Counted from the stretch's first letter, positions 51,924-63,612 are shown. The stretch is DNA of 64,000 bases from Anniella stebbinsi (GCA_029215795.1 JARDYH010000005.1:16400001-16464000); one strand, 5' to 3'. Program-made: numbers and translations. The notes: a model not told the origin generated them from the sequence alone.

Positions 51924-54491
51924 GTAGGGGGCAGCGCAGGCCAGGAGCAAGGATGGGAGGGTTTTCTTCACAGACTGTTAAAGAAGGAATCGAGGGATGT
52001 ATTTCCTTAGCTTTTCATAATTTACTTTACTTCTTTGACTTTCAACTAATTTGGAAATCAATTATTATTATTATTATTATTTTGCATGGAAGGAGGTAGC
52101 ATAGGAAAGGGGAGCAGAAGAAAAGGAATTTTATGCAACCGTGAGAGCTAGAAACTTGCTTGGAACTTATAAGTATAAATGGTCAGGGCACCCATTGCCA
52201 CCTCGTGCTATCAGTACTTTAGGTTCAGCTGGGAGCACGGCTATTGCTCTCCTAATATTCAGAGCTGTTCGAAAATTTAAACCAACCATTCTTGATCTGC
52301 GGACAGACAGGGAAGCGCCACTGGTTCCTGGTACACTTTCGGTTGACAGGTCAGAGAAGATCACAATTTAAATAGCGGAGGAAAATAATGAAAAGTTGGA
52401 GGCTTCTCCCCACCTCCCCCACATATGCTGAAGAGGCGACCTACTTTTCAGTTTAAATTTAAACAGAAAAGCAACGTGCCTCTTCAGCCAGGCGTGTGGC
52501 TATAGCAGAAACATTGGTTGTTGTGGGCAGGGCTTTTCTCCCATGGCGTCGTATGGTTTTGTTAGATCATGATGCCAACAGACGCATGCAGTTTGGAAGC
52601 CTTTTCCATCATCCTTCAATGGTTGCCGTGAAACATGGAAGTATGGTGGACCTCAAAGAACAAGCAAACCCAAATTGTGATCCTTGCCTTAACTAGGTGC
52701 ATTTTCTATACTGCAAACATATACAGGTTTTATATCAATTTCAACTAGGGTTGCCAATTTTTTACTGGCCATTGTAGCTGCGCGTTTAACCAGGACTTGA
52801 GCAGGATCTACATTACTACTTTATAACAGTATTGAAGTGCACTGACAATTGTTGGGGCCCATGACACATTCCATATGCCGTTTTCAAACCGCTTTCAGAG
52901 CGTTCTGTCCTGCTTGGTGTAGATCTGGCCTTGATCTGCAGACATTAACAGGTGATCATGCTTATTTCCATGCTGTGAAAGCTTCACCTGCTGATTTCTA
53001 AACATCAAGATCCTGTGTAAAAGGCACATAAAATGGCCAGGCCATTCTCTCTCCCCCCCCCCCCACGTCAGTTGGCTCTCCTCCAATTTAACTATCATGG
53101 CTTCCCCCAGATAATTTTGGGAGCTGTAGTTTGGTGAGGGTGCTGAGAATTCTCAGAGAGAGATCTGCAGCCCCCCTAACAGAAGAATAAGTTCTCAAGA
53201 TTCTCTAGGGAGAGGGAATGACTACCAAAGCAGTTAAAAAATAGAACTCTGAGCTTTTTTGTTCGTTGTAAGCTGTTGGATCGGCTAGGTCAAAAACAAA
53301 GTTGCAAAAGCTAAAGCCTCATGTCTTTTTCTGAATCTTCCTTTTCCTACATAAATCTTCCTTTTCCTTCCCCCCATTGCATGAGGGGAGAGAGAGAGAG
53401 AGAACACTACTGGAGGAGGACAGGGGAAAGGTTAGTGGTATGATGAAGAGGCATTTGGCCCCAAAATTAACAACCACTGTTTTGGAGGATCCCAACCTAA
53501 GACAAAAAGCAGGAATCCCACTCTCTATGCTGGGAGCCTCACTGTACGGCAGGGATCCCCTGCTCCTTAGCAGAGTTCCTGTTTTCTTCCACACACACAC
53601 TGGCTCATGGTCCTCTCCTCCCCATCACGTGGATTCCAGCCAGTGACTATGGATACACTTTCAAAACAATGCATATATTTCCACCGTCCAAATGTTTGTT
53701 CCCCTGCGTGCGCGTAAAATAATTACAAGCGTCGCAGAACGGTCTTGTTAATCGAAAGGCTGTTGACTCATGGAGCAACAAACATTCTCATGCCCCGTTA
53801 ATCCAGCCCTGCAAGTAAATGCCGCACTTTCTGAAGACGCCCATTTTGCAGATGCTGGACAGATGTGTCTTTCACTGAAGCGTTCACACATCTTGAGAAA
53901 TTTATGAACAGCAATTTTCCTTTAGAACAATAAGATAACTCCCGCTAGATCATACAATATAGGTGTTTTTTTCCCCCCTCCCATCATATGCTCTCTGCCT
54001 GGCAACTGTGAGGCAGGCTTTAGAATTTTCCAACATTTTTTTTTCTAATTTGCTTCAAAAGATTTGCCAGGCAAACAGCTGCTGTACAATGGCCATCAAG
54101 GGCCATTTTTCCAGTTTCAGGGGTGGTCAGGATGGGCCTGTGGCTACCTAGAAACCGTAGTATCTATTTTTCAGTCAAAAACCAGATACAGTTGGTTAGG
54201 CTGCCCTGTGGTTGCTAGGTAATGGCAGTGTGCTTCTCCAGGTCACCAGACCAGGAAAAACAGGCAGCTATGGTTGAAGTGTGGTGACATTTTGGTGGGT
54301 GAAGCGGATGCTGAAGAGGAGCAGGGTTACATAAGAACCCATTGAGTGACGGGAGGGAGGGGACACACACATGAAGACCAGGGCCGGCCAAAATATTTTG
54401 ATGCAATACTGTATCGCAAATCCTTCTCAGTTCAATTGGGTTTGTTTGGGAGCATTTCCAGTAGGTTGTGTCCCATGGGTCAGAGCTATCT
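51924..54491. other. Intronic stretch, largely repeat-poor
   Basis: (ATT)n at about 52064-52082, a C10 run at about 53054, (GA)n at about 53384-53402. 53690-54200 is ordinary complex sequence with CpGs, a TGACTCA (53764-53770) and short GATA words. No exon found. See the findings. Confidence 0.45.
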
Positions 54492-54811
54492 TAGGGTGAC
54501 CAGATAAAATCCAGGTCAGGGCTCATGTAACTTTAACAGTTGTAGAGAAAAGGGAATTTCAGCCTGTGTCATTTGTATGCAATTAGTTCCTGGTGAAATT
54601 CCCTTTTCATCACAACAGTTAAAGGTGCAGGCACTATACTAGAGTGACCATATACAAAAGAAGGCAGGACCCCTGCAACTTTAACTGTTGTGATGAAGAG
54701 GGAATTTCACCAGGAACTAATTGCATACAAATGACACTGGCTGAAATTCCCTTTTCTCTACAACTGTTAAAGTTACATGAGCCCTGACCTGGATTTTATC
54801 TGGTCACCCTA
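54492..54811. mobile_element. 320-bp foldback element, hAT-like, copy 3
   Basis: Ends TAGGGTGACCAGATAAAATC and GATTTTATCTGGTCACCCTA are perfect inverted repeats. Exact 8-bp duplication AGCTATCT on both sides (54484-54491 and 54812-54819). Very similar to copy 1, 50 kb away (AATCCAGGTCAGGGCTCATG shared), which suggests recent amplification. Confidence 0.94.
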
Positions 54812-55198
54812 AGCTATCTGGCCTCCCAATCTGACTGCACTTAATGGCGCCTCAAATCCGCTCCCTCAGGCGGTCTCTTTGCCTGTTTTCATGGTACAAG
54901 CCACCTCATGGGGAGAGGAGACGGAACAGCCTGGAGGGAGCCTCTACCCCTAGAGTGATGAGGGTGCTACAAAATGGCCTCGAAACTAGGCCGAGGTACT
55001 GATACGTTGAGCTCCGAGCGCTAGAGGTGTTTTCTTCTCCCTGGATACGTGGTTCAAAGCACCCTCAATCCCTCATTATCTCAGTTGGCTTTCTAGAAGA
55101 CTTGCAAATGCCCGTTGCGGCCTGCCACAATAATAGAGGCAGCCCTGGTGGCTGCGGCTTGACTCTCATAATTTACACAGACTCTGTCTCTCTGCCAG

Positions 55199-55319
55199 TG
55201 TCTCCGGGGGCGCAAGGCCACTTTGGAGGAGCTGCAGTCGGTTCACGCCGAGCGCCACGTGCTGCTATATGGCACCAACCCCCTCAGCCGCCTGAAGCTG
55301 GACAATGGGAAACTAGCAG
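55199..55319 (+). CDS. HDAC7: HDAC7 exon m
   Basis: Acceptor CTCTGCCAG, donor GTAGGA. Residues 587-626: [40 protein letters not shown], plus one base of Gly627. [21 protein letters not shown] is near-invariant in class IIa enzymes. Cys587 opens the exon as in the human QCECLRGRKA. Phase 0 in, 1 out. Confidence 0.98.
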
Positions 55320-55791
55320 GTAGGAATCAAGGTGGCAGCAGCACCCATCACCCCAGTCCAGAGCTGGGAGGAACCAAAGAGGAAAATGGGCCTCCGTTAG
55401 CAAAGTCCTTCCTGTCTGCAGCCTGGGTGCAAGCAAGAGATATCAGCCTCCCTGGTTCACTGATGTCCCCCATTTAGTCCTGCCAGGCATGCCTTGGTAA
55501 TGAGCAACCTCCCACAGGCCCAACTTTAGCAGGTGGACAGATGTCTGGGTCCCAGCTGTTCACTGGAGGAAGGATGGAATGGGATCCCAGGATGCTGCAG
55601 AGGTTGTAAAGTGGAGGGGGACATCTGGCTGTGCTGAACCAGAGGGTGCTTTTAATTTTAGAGCAGATGAAGGGAACTTGTGAATTGTAGGCCTAATCTG
55701 GACCATGGAGGTTGCCCATCTGGCCCACAGAGCCTTCCTGGGTGTAGTCAGCTACACCCTGGGTCACTTTTTTCCTCTCCCTCTCTTGCAG

Positions 55792-55841
55792 GAATCCTGG
55801 CCCAGCGGACGTTTGTCATGCTGCCCTGCGGTGGAGTTGGG
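55792..55841 (+). CDS. HDAC7: HDAC7 exon n (50-bp micro-exon), fourth structural-zinc Cys
   Basis: Acceptor CTCTTGCAG, donor GTAAGT. Completes Gly627 and encodes ILAQRTFVMLPCGGVG, residues 628-643. Cys639 in LPCGG is the fourth structural-zinc ligand. Its brevity makes it easy to miss by ORF prediction, but both phases fit exons m and o exactly. Confidence 0.97.
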
Positions 55842-55904
55842 GTAAGTGTCTTCTCTAGCAAGGCTGGATTGTTCCCATCAAAGATACCATCCCAAACCAT
55901 ATCT

Positions 55905-56045
55905 CCCTCCCAAACCTTATCTCTCAACCTGGTGCCCTTCAGATGTTTTGGACTTCACTTCAGCCCCAGTCAGCATGGGCAGCAATCAGGATTTCTGGGA
56001 GTTATAGTCCAAAACACCTGGACGGCACTAAATTGTGGATATCTA
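55905..56045. repeat. ACTCCCATCA-group palindromic repeat, damaged
   Basis: CTCAACCTGGTGCCCTTCAG, CTTCAGCCCCAGTCAGCATG and GAGTTATAGTCCAAAACACC. Confidence 0.75.
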
Positions 56046-56526
56046 TCCCCAAAGGTGGTCCTCAGTGATCTCAACAAAGCCTAGGGAGGTTACGCCATTG
56101 CAGACAAGTGTAGGGTGGGGGTTAAGAGGGCTAGGGCAATCCATGGACCCCTCTGGCCTCCATCAAAAGCACCCTAGATGTCTCCCTCTCTGACTACAGA
56201 GGGTCACGGAGGGCCCTCGGCCAAAAGTTACATGTGGCGCTGAAGCCACACCCATTTCCAAGTTTCCCTGGCGTTGCTCATGAGCAGGCCCTTCTTCATG
56301 AGTGGGCCTTTTCTCAGGAGCAGCCCATTATTTGTGAGGAGGCCTCTCTTGGGGAGCAGGCCACCATGGTGAGCTGACTTGGCTGCTGCTTCCACAGCAG
56401 CTCTAGTGCTTCCCTGTGGTGCCTCTTTCTGCTGAGCCTTATCGCTTTCTCCCCTTCCCCTGTCATAGACCGGCCTCCAGTATTTGGGCGCTTTGATAAA
56501 GTGGAGGTGACTCTTGAACTCTCACA

Positions 56527-56645
56527 TAAGGGGTTGGATCCAGATTTAGTCATGCTTAGAGCAGACCCATTGAAATTAATGGAACAAATTAGCCATTACT
56601 AACAAGTCCCCATTGATGGATGAACTCTGAATAAATCTGGGTCTA
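56527..56645. repeat. TTGGATCC / AGACCCATTGAAAT palindromic repeat, diverged
   Basis: TTGGATCCAGATTTAGTCAT, GCAGACCCATTGAAATTAAT and GAATAAATCTGGGTC. A degraded ACTCCCATTA fragment follows at about 56790-56890. Confidence 0.7.
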
Positions 56646-57231
56646 CCCCAGAGATTCCACTGAAGTCCACCCCACTAGAAAACACACTACATTGTGTGCT
56701 TCCAGCTCCGGTGGAACTGATTCTGGACTGGAATGGCAACTTGGCAACATCTGTTGGCGGGTAGAGCAGGTTCCGGTAGTCCCTTTGGCCAGGGGTGAGG
56801 AACCCTTCCATGATCCACAACTCCCATTATCTCTGACAATTGACCATGTTGGCTGGGCCTGATGTAAGCTGGAATCCAACAACCAAGTTCTCCAGCACCT
56901 TGTGAGGTCACAGTGACATCCTTGATGACACTGGAACCCATTAGAGGCCTCTGTACATATGTGAGTAGGCCTGGCAATCCTTCCAGAATCCATTTCTAGT
57001 TCCCAGATATGTTCTTGATATGTACCGGATTCAGGAATTCTTCCCAGAGGTTTGGTGGAATCTTGATTTTAAAAACCCACAAAAAATCTGGTTCAGACAA
57101 AAGTTTCTGGAGCAGTTGTTTACTCTGTCCTAGACAAGGCCTCAAAGCAACCTCACAATTCTTCAACGCATCCTTTCCCCCAACCCTTAAAGGACTACCT
57201 CTGAGGCCTAGTTCTCTGGGTCAAAATAGGC

Positions 57232-57551
57232 TAGGCTGACCATATGAAAAGGAGGACAGGGCTCATGTAACTTTAACAGTTGTAGAGAAAAGGGAATTTC
57301 AGCCAGTGTCATTTGTATGCAATTAGTTCCTGGTGAAATTCCCTCTTCATCACAACCGTTAAAGTTGCAGGGGCCCTGCCTTCTTTTGTATATGGTCACT
57401 GTAATATAGTACCTGCAACTTTAACGGTTGTGATGAAGAGGGAATTTCACCAGGAACTAATTGCATACAAATGACCCTGGCTGAAATTCCCTTTTCTCTA
57501 CAATTGTTAAAGTTACATGAGCCCTGTCCTCCTTTTCATATGGTCAGCCTA
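57232..57551. mobile_element. 320-bp foldback element, hAT-like, copy 4
   Basis: Ends TAGGCTGACCATATGAAAAG and CTTTTCATATGGTCAGCCTA are perfect inverted repeats. Exact 8-bp duplication AAATAGGC (57224-57231 and 57552-57559). Its outer 30 bp resemble copy 2 while its inner part resembles copies 1 and 3. Confidence 0.94.
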
Positions 57552-59192
57552 AAATAGGCATTACTTTAAATCCTTATCTAGTAACTTTGTCTTTTTCTTT
57601 TCTTTCATTTTACTGTATAGACACAGTAGGTCTGAATCAGATTAGGACCTTAGCATGAAGGTTGGGGTGGGGGGAACTCTTAAGATCCAGATTGGCCCCC
57701 CCTTGCACCTACTCTCAAGTAAAAATAAAAAGACTTCGCTGCTAGATACGGATTTAAAGTAATGTCTGTTTGGGCCCTCACTAAAGTGGTAAGCCTGCAT
57801 TTTGTCTGTACCACTTCAGTCTGCTGGGGTGGGTGGGTGGGGGTGCTCACATGACCAAGTACCCCTCTGCGTTGCTGTTATAATAGAAAACGAGATGCCA
57901 AGACCAAAGGTTCTAGCTTAGGCGTCACCCTGTCATCTAGTTTTCTGTGTTAGACAGATCTTAATTTAATTTTGTATGGAGGAGCATTTCAGCCATTTAA
58001 CGGTGACAGAGGTTTTCCACCTCAGCGAGAACTAGGCCTGCACCCCACAGCTTCCAGAAAGCAGTTGCTTTAGGATGGTAGTCCACGAGATGGCCCACCA
58101 CATCACCTGCCTTTTCTGATCACTGGGGCTTCCTCTTCAGCTTTGGAGCTTAGACGCCTCCTTGACGAGCTTGATTTGGGAGTCGTGATGCCTGTGGGGT
58201 GGAGTAGGGTTAAGGTGGGGGAAATCTCCCCAGTCCCTCCTCCTCTCTCTCTCTTGTGTCCCTCCCCCTCTGGGCTCTCTGCTACGTCCACTTTCGTTCA
58301 TCGCCTTCTTGCGTGCCTTTCTCTTCTCCTTTTTTTTCTCTTGCTCTCTTTTTTTCCAGGATGCTGCCTCCCAGCCCTTCCCTGTTCTCCTTCTCTTCAA
58401 CCTCTTTCTCTCTTCCTTTTGCTCTCTGTACCTTCACCCCCTTTCCTTCCCTTGCCCTTACTTGATGGGCCTTGGCGCCTCTCCCCTCCCCTGCACCCGG
58501 AGAGAAAAGAGAGGGAGAGCGAGCGAGCGCACGCCTGGAGCAGTAAGGCAGAAAGGGGGTTCTGCTCACACATGGAGTTGATCAGAAGAGAATCTCTGAG
58601 GTTTTCCGGCTCTTACTTTGCTGATGACGTAATCCTGATGAAACCAAGATGTTTGTTTTTGAAAAAAAAAAAAATCAAATAGAATCAAGAAGGTAAAAAG
58701 AATGGGTTCTTCCTGCCCCTACTTTTCCCCAAACCATGTTGCCTAGAGGGGAATATACGGAGAAACTTAAGCCCCGCTGGAACGCAGCCTTGGGGTTGGT
58801 GGTAGATAGGGAGCCCCACGAAACATTGACGGAATTGGGGGAAGTGCGGCCTTCTGGCCATATTGCCATCGTCGACCGTCAATTGGCACTTGCTGCATGC
58901 CAAGTGCCATGCAATGCTTACTCGCTCTCACAACAAGCCTGTGGGATAGATTCTTAAGAGCTCACGTTTGAATCTGGTTCTCCTTGGTCCAGGACCGATG
59001 GCACCAGTGGTTCTTTCCACTGGCTCTATAGCTTTTCACCCCATTCGTTAGACTGTATCTGTATCTGTGCATATACTGGCAATGTATATTAGGTGGTTTC
59101 ATAACATTGCTGTGCATAGAATTGAAGCAATAGGTCATCCTTCCCAAACGAGTGCTGGATGAAACCTCTTGTTTGTCTCCTCCTGGGTCCAG
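57552..59192. other. Intronic stretch with a long polypyrimidine tract
   Basis: About 58225-58480 is strongly C/T-biased (TTCTCCTTTTTTTTCTCTTG, TCTCTTTTTTTCCAGG) without being a simple repeat. Just downstream, GCTGATGACGTAATCCTGAT (about 58619-58638) contains a CRE/AP-1-like TGACGTAA. Nothing else recognised. Confidence 0.45.
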
Positions 59193-59300
59193 GTGGACAG
59201 CGACACCATCTGGAATGAGCTGCACTCCAGCAATGCTGCTCGCTGGGCCACTGGCAGTGTCACTGAGCTGGCCTTCAAGGTGGCCAGCAGGCAGCTCAAG
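59193..59300 (+). CDS. HDAC7: HDAC7 exon o
   Basis: Acceptor CTGGGTCCAG, donor GTAAGG. Thirty-six codons (644-679): [38 protein letters not shown](T/S)[16 protein letters not shown] is a class IIa signature inside the deacetylase domain. Phase 0 in and out. Confidence 0.98.
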
Positions 59301-59424
59301 GTAAGGAGTTGACATCAAGGCGAGGCGTTATATTTTCCTACGCCTCAGCAGGAAGGAACTCTGTGCAGAACCTGGCGTATGTGTATGTGTGTTGGGGGGG
59401 ACAGAAATACCTTTGGGTTTCTAA

Positions 59425-59735
59425 GAATCTCAGGGCAGCTTTCGGAGAAGCTTTTAGGGGCTGCAATCCACTGGTGGGAGGGGCCAAAGGCTGAAGGGGT
59501 GGAGCCAAAATTCCAAAAACAGCTGCACATTTTAGCTTACAGCTCTTACTGCCAATAATTAAGCATTAGGAGAGAGATTTCAGCCTTTTCGAATGGGGGG
59601 GGGGAAACAAATGGCAAGAAGAATTGGCAGTCAAGGAGAGGGGGTGGGATCGGGGGAAGGGACGTAGCCATCTGGGAAAGGCTGGAACCCAGAAGGACTT
59701 CAGGCCTGTGTTTCTGCATCCCTTATTTACTGAGA
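59425..59735 (+). repeat. Dispersed repeat (GGGGTGGGGCCA family)
   Basis: AGCTTTCGGAGAAGCTTTTA, GGGAGGGGCCAAAGGCTGAA, TTTAGCTTACAGCTCTTACT, AGGGGGTGGGATCGGGGGAA; same block order as 17640 and 21915. Confidence 0.7.
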
Positions 59736-59929
59736 TAATGAGCACATGGAGGGTGGGGGCAATTACCGGAGAGGATTTCTGGGAGGGAGGGGTGCTTAAT
59801 CTTCCACACACACAACCAGCAGTTCTCCACTCAAAATATCTCCCCATCCCTAGCTGGGTTTACTTCTAGTTTCAGAGCCTGGCTGCATCGGCATCCGTCA
59901 TTCTCAGGCAAATACTGGGGCCCTAGCAA

Positions 59930-60300
59930 GGCTCGCTGCTGATGCCAGCCCTGACGCCCCCCCCCCCCATGCCAGGCGGGTGAGTTTATGAGCCGCCCAC
60001 TGTTTTAATTGCCCACAGTGCCCCAGACTAATGCTGTGTTGCATTGTGGGTAAGCACTGCAGCTGCCCACTGCCACCAACAGCCGGTAAGCTTGCCAGGG
60101 GGGCACCAATGTAGGGGAGGCCGCCAAGGGGCATTTTGATGGGGTCCCCTGAAACCAGAAGTCAGCCCAGTGGCAGGGCATAAGATGATTTAAAACAAGC
60201 CTGGGAGGCATTTTGAAGGGGGAATTGCCAAATGGGGAGGAGGTTAAGGGACCCCGATTCTCTCCTGCTTGAAGATATCTTCTGTGAAAGCCTATAGCAG
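59930..60300. repeat. Part of a GGCATTTTGA(T/A)GGGG dispersed repeat
   Basis: A C13 run at about 59958, GTAAGCACTGCAGCTGCCCA, GGGGCATTTTGATGGGGTCC and GGAGGCATTTTGAAGGGGGA share words with 12370-12630. Class unknown. Confidence 0.5.
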
Positions 60301-62029
60301 GGATGAGGAACCTCTGGGCTGTGGAGGTTCCTGCCCGTTTCAGTTTTCAGGTTAAACATCTCTGTCCAAAGGGGAGAGATTACCTCCCCCAAAACACCCT
60401 TAATGGTCGCCCTTTTCAAGCCTGCTCACTGTTGTTAATTTCCCTTCCCATCCTCTACTTTTAGCACATTTCTTCTTTTCTGCATAGAATGATCCCATCC
60501 AGTCGGGTAATACATGATAGATGTCATGATGTCACAGTGTTCTGTGACTGATCGGATTTACCTTGTGATGACATCACTGGGGGCAAACACAGCCAACTGA
60601 GGCCGAATGCAGTGCTTCTTGGACTAGACAGACGGGTGATCTCAGTGAATTTGCCCTCTGTTTGCAGGCAGGAACATATTTTGCCCCCATTCAGTGCAGT
60701 CCCGGAAACATTTCTAAAAAGAGGACACTTTGTGACTGTGCTGCAAATGAATCAAAGCCCTACATACTGGGCTGTGTCGTCTGTTGGTCCCAAATTGTTT
60801 TGGCTTGGAATTGCTGCGTGTTTCTGTTCTTTGGATGTGTAATTTGGTGGAGTGGGGTTGTTGGTTATTAGTTTTGACTGGTTTTTCAGCCACCTCAAAT
60901 TGCTAGAGATGTGGAGCAAGCTAGAAGCACCCGTCAGTTCTAAAACAAGGCATTTTCATATAGTGCTTGGTGGATATTATAAAAAGAAGTGGAACTTAAT
61001 GAATATCAAACGAGAGTTACCTGTTTATTAGAAAAAAAACATTCTTACTCTTAAAACAGAAAGAACGTTAAGAGAAAAATGTATACAAATGTATACAAAA
61101 CAACTTTTTCAAAATGTATTTGTTGGCACATTTTTGTTTAATAGTTGGGTCCACAGCAAGTTAGTCACACGGATGGCCCAGTGGAAACGGTGCTGAGTCA
61201 CAACTAACTTTTCACATTGGTTCGAATGTGAACTGAGTGCAATGTGCTTGCGCTAGATCCAGCCTGCTATCTCTTCCACAAATTCAAAACTTTATTCTAA
61301 TCCAAAAATCATCGAATTCTTGCTTTAACAACACAAAATTACTGGGACATCACCCCAAAGTGCCCAGGCTCATGTCTTTCCTGTATTTACAATTAGCACG
61401 ATCCAGCCAAAGTTACGCACTTCGGTGTTCCATCGTTTTCAGTGAGAGAGTTGAGCACAGGCTTAAGTTTTTTCCCCGCTGGGACATAATCCAGAGGACA
61501 AGCCGTGTGCATCTGTTACAGCCGAAACAAAGAAGATACTTTGGGCATCTTTAAGGTTAACAAATGTGCTGTGGTGTCAGCTTTTGTGGGGCAGCAGCCA
61601 CGTTGTTAGACGGATGAAGCGATCCCCTAAGCTGGTAAAAAAAGTTCTACACCGAGCACAGAGAGAAGAAGTTTTAAACTTCAGCTGGATTGTGCTCATA
61701 AATTGTAAGTACAGTAACGATGGCAGAAGAAGGACAGAATTCAATCAAAAGGACAAATAAAACAAGGAAAAACACCCGGTTACTCACAACTGTGTCTATT
61801 GAGACATGACGCAAAACAAGTATCACCACAACCCACCCCACTTACGATGACTAATCCAGTATCTAACACCTTGTTAGTTATTGGGACTTTTTTCAGTATC
61901 AGTGAAGCACTTGGGTTATTTTTAGCACTATGGATATTAATAATGACAACAACAGTGATAAATATGCTGCAGTGCTGTCTGCCAGACTGTTCGCATGATC
62001 GTTATACAGATTTATCTTTTGTCTTGCAG
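60301..62029. other. Intronic stretch, nothing recognised
   Basis: About 1.7 kb with no named repeat. GGGTCCACAGCAAGTTAGTC near 61146 may be a relic of the 44547-type palindromic family. Confidence 0.4.
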
Positions 62030-62085
62030 AACGGTTTTGCTGTTGTGCGACCTCCAGGACACCATGCAGACCCTTCGACGGCAAT
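62030..62085 (+). CDS. HDAC7: HDAC7 exon p (56-bp): catalytic His pair
   Basis: Acceptor GTCTTGCAG, donor GTAAGA. Encodes NGFAVVRPPGHHADPSTA, residues 680-697, and two bases of Met698. GHHA (His690-His691) is the charge-relay pair of the deacetylase active site. The following Pro694 replaces the His I recall in human HDAC7 (Glu in HDAC4, 5 and 9). Phase 0 in, 2 out. Confidence 0.98.
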
Positions 62086-62414
62086 GTAAGAGCAGCACCT
62101 CTCCTTGTCCTCCTCCTTCCTGGGTCACCGCTCTTCCTGATGGGGATGTGCCCCGGCGAGCCGATTCCGCCAGCACTCCAGATGTTGTGCTATTTCCCTG
62201 TTGCCTTCCAGGCAGTTTGAGATGCTGGTCTTGACTTGCTAAATGCTTTGGGCCTTCCCTAACACTGAAGGACCACTGCGTCTGTTTGAATCCTGGCTCC
62301 GCTTGTTCTAGGACCCTGTGGAATGGAGCAGGGGTCCTTCCATCAGAATCCATCAGAAATCGAGATGAAAGGGAGAAGGGCTCAGAGGGACTAGAAACAT
62401 ATCCCTCGCTTTGC

Positions 62415-62512
62415 CCTATACCAACCTTCCCCAACCTGATGCCTTCCAGATACATTAGACTACAACTCCCAATGTCCTTCAGCCAGCCATGCTGGCTGGG
62501 AGTTATAGTCCA
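62415..62512. repeat. ACTCCCA palindromic repeat
   Basis: CCTTCCCCAACCTGATGCCT, GACTACAACTCCCAATGTCC and GCTGGGAGTTATAGTCCAGA. Confidence 0.8.
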
Positions 62513-62683
62513 GAAAAGGAAACGTGGCCATCACTATCATCTAGCCTACTGCCCCATCTTCATCCTGGCTGGCAGCTGTAACATTTAACTTCTTGGAAAG
62601 CTGCTATGTCCATTTATCAAAATCTGGCAAAGTGTTTTCTGAAAGAGTATGTACAAGTGAGACATGTAACAACAACAATAACA

Positions 62684-62878
62684 AAAAACCCAGAAACTGG
62701 GGCAAGGTGGGGCAGAATTGGAACAGAATAGCCTGGAAGAGGGCGTGGCTGGCTGAGTGGCACTCCAGACTGTAACAAAATGTTGCAGTCTGGAGTGCCA
62801 CTCAGCCAGTCATATCATCTTCCAGGCTACTGTCTTCCATTCCCCACACTTGCCCCAGTTTCTCGGGGTTCTTTTTTT
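62684..62878. repeat. Foldback repeat of about 195 bp
   Basis: AAAAACCCAGAAACTGGGGC with AGCCTGGAAGAGGGCGTGGC and GAGTGGCACTCCAGACTG is mirrored by CAGTCTGGAGTGCCACTC, CATCTTCCAGGCTACTG and GCCCCAGTTTCTCGGGGTTC. The loop is about TAACAAAATGTTG. Both strands therefore encode look-alike peptides. Intron between exons p and q. Confidence 0.88.
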
Positions 62879-63480
62879 AGTCAGCCAGCATTCTGTGCCC
62901 ACTAAGCATGCTGAATCCTCATTGGGCTATTTCCCCTCCACCCATTAGGAGATTTCCCCCCTTAAAAGTATGGTGTACTTTTGAAACCCTTGCGGCCTGC
63001 TGATGACCTCTCTCTCGTACACGGATGGTGTCATTTTGGCTGCATAAGGATCCACACTTGGCACCGGTTCAGACATGTGCAAAGGGACCTCTTTTCACTG
63101 CACATCCTCTGTTGGTTTGCCACTTGACTTGAGAAGTGACTCCAGAAAAAAGCATTGCCTCTGAGCCGATGTGAATGCCTTGTCTGTGGCATTTGCTCTG
63201 TGACGGATCATTCACACATGCAAGTCCCCTGTTGCTGCAGTTGTAAAGGTGATGAAAGCGACGTTGGAGCCAGCACTTGACCCAAAGGCCCACAAAAGCT
63301 AGGACAAGTGCAGAGTGCTTCCAGGAGATTCTGGAGCTCAGGCTTTGGCAAGCCTCCAGGAAAAGGCAGTTCCCTGGTTGTGAGTCAACCCAAAAATGTG
63401 TACCTATGTAATGCAACTTTGTGAGGCCAAATGAGATGGGGGGGGGGGGAACAGCACTACAAATTCCACCCCCTTCATTG
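62879..63480. other. Intronic stretch, nothing recognised
   Basis: Unique-looking; a G10 run at about 63439. Confidence 0.4.
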
Positions 63481-63612
63481 CCTAAGCAGAGGTTTGCAAC
63501 CTGGTGTTTTGAACTACAGCCCCCATAAACCCCAACCAGCATGGCCATTGGTCAGGAATTGTGGGACCTGCAATCCAAAATGTACGGAAAGCACCAGGAT
63601 AACCACTCTTGC
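63481..63612. repeat. ACTCCCATCA-group palindromic repeat, diverged
   Basis: GTTTGCAACCTGGTGTTTTG, CTACAGCCCCCATAAACCCC and CCATTGGTCAGGAATTGTGG. A (GT)n tract lies at about 63756-63776. Confidence 0.75.
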
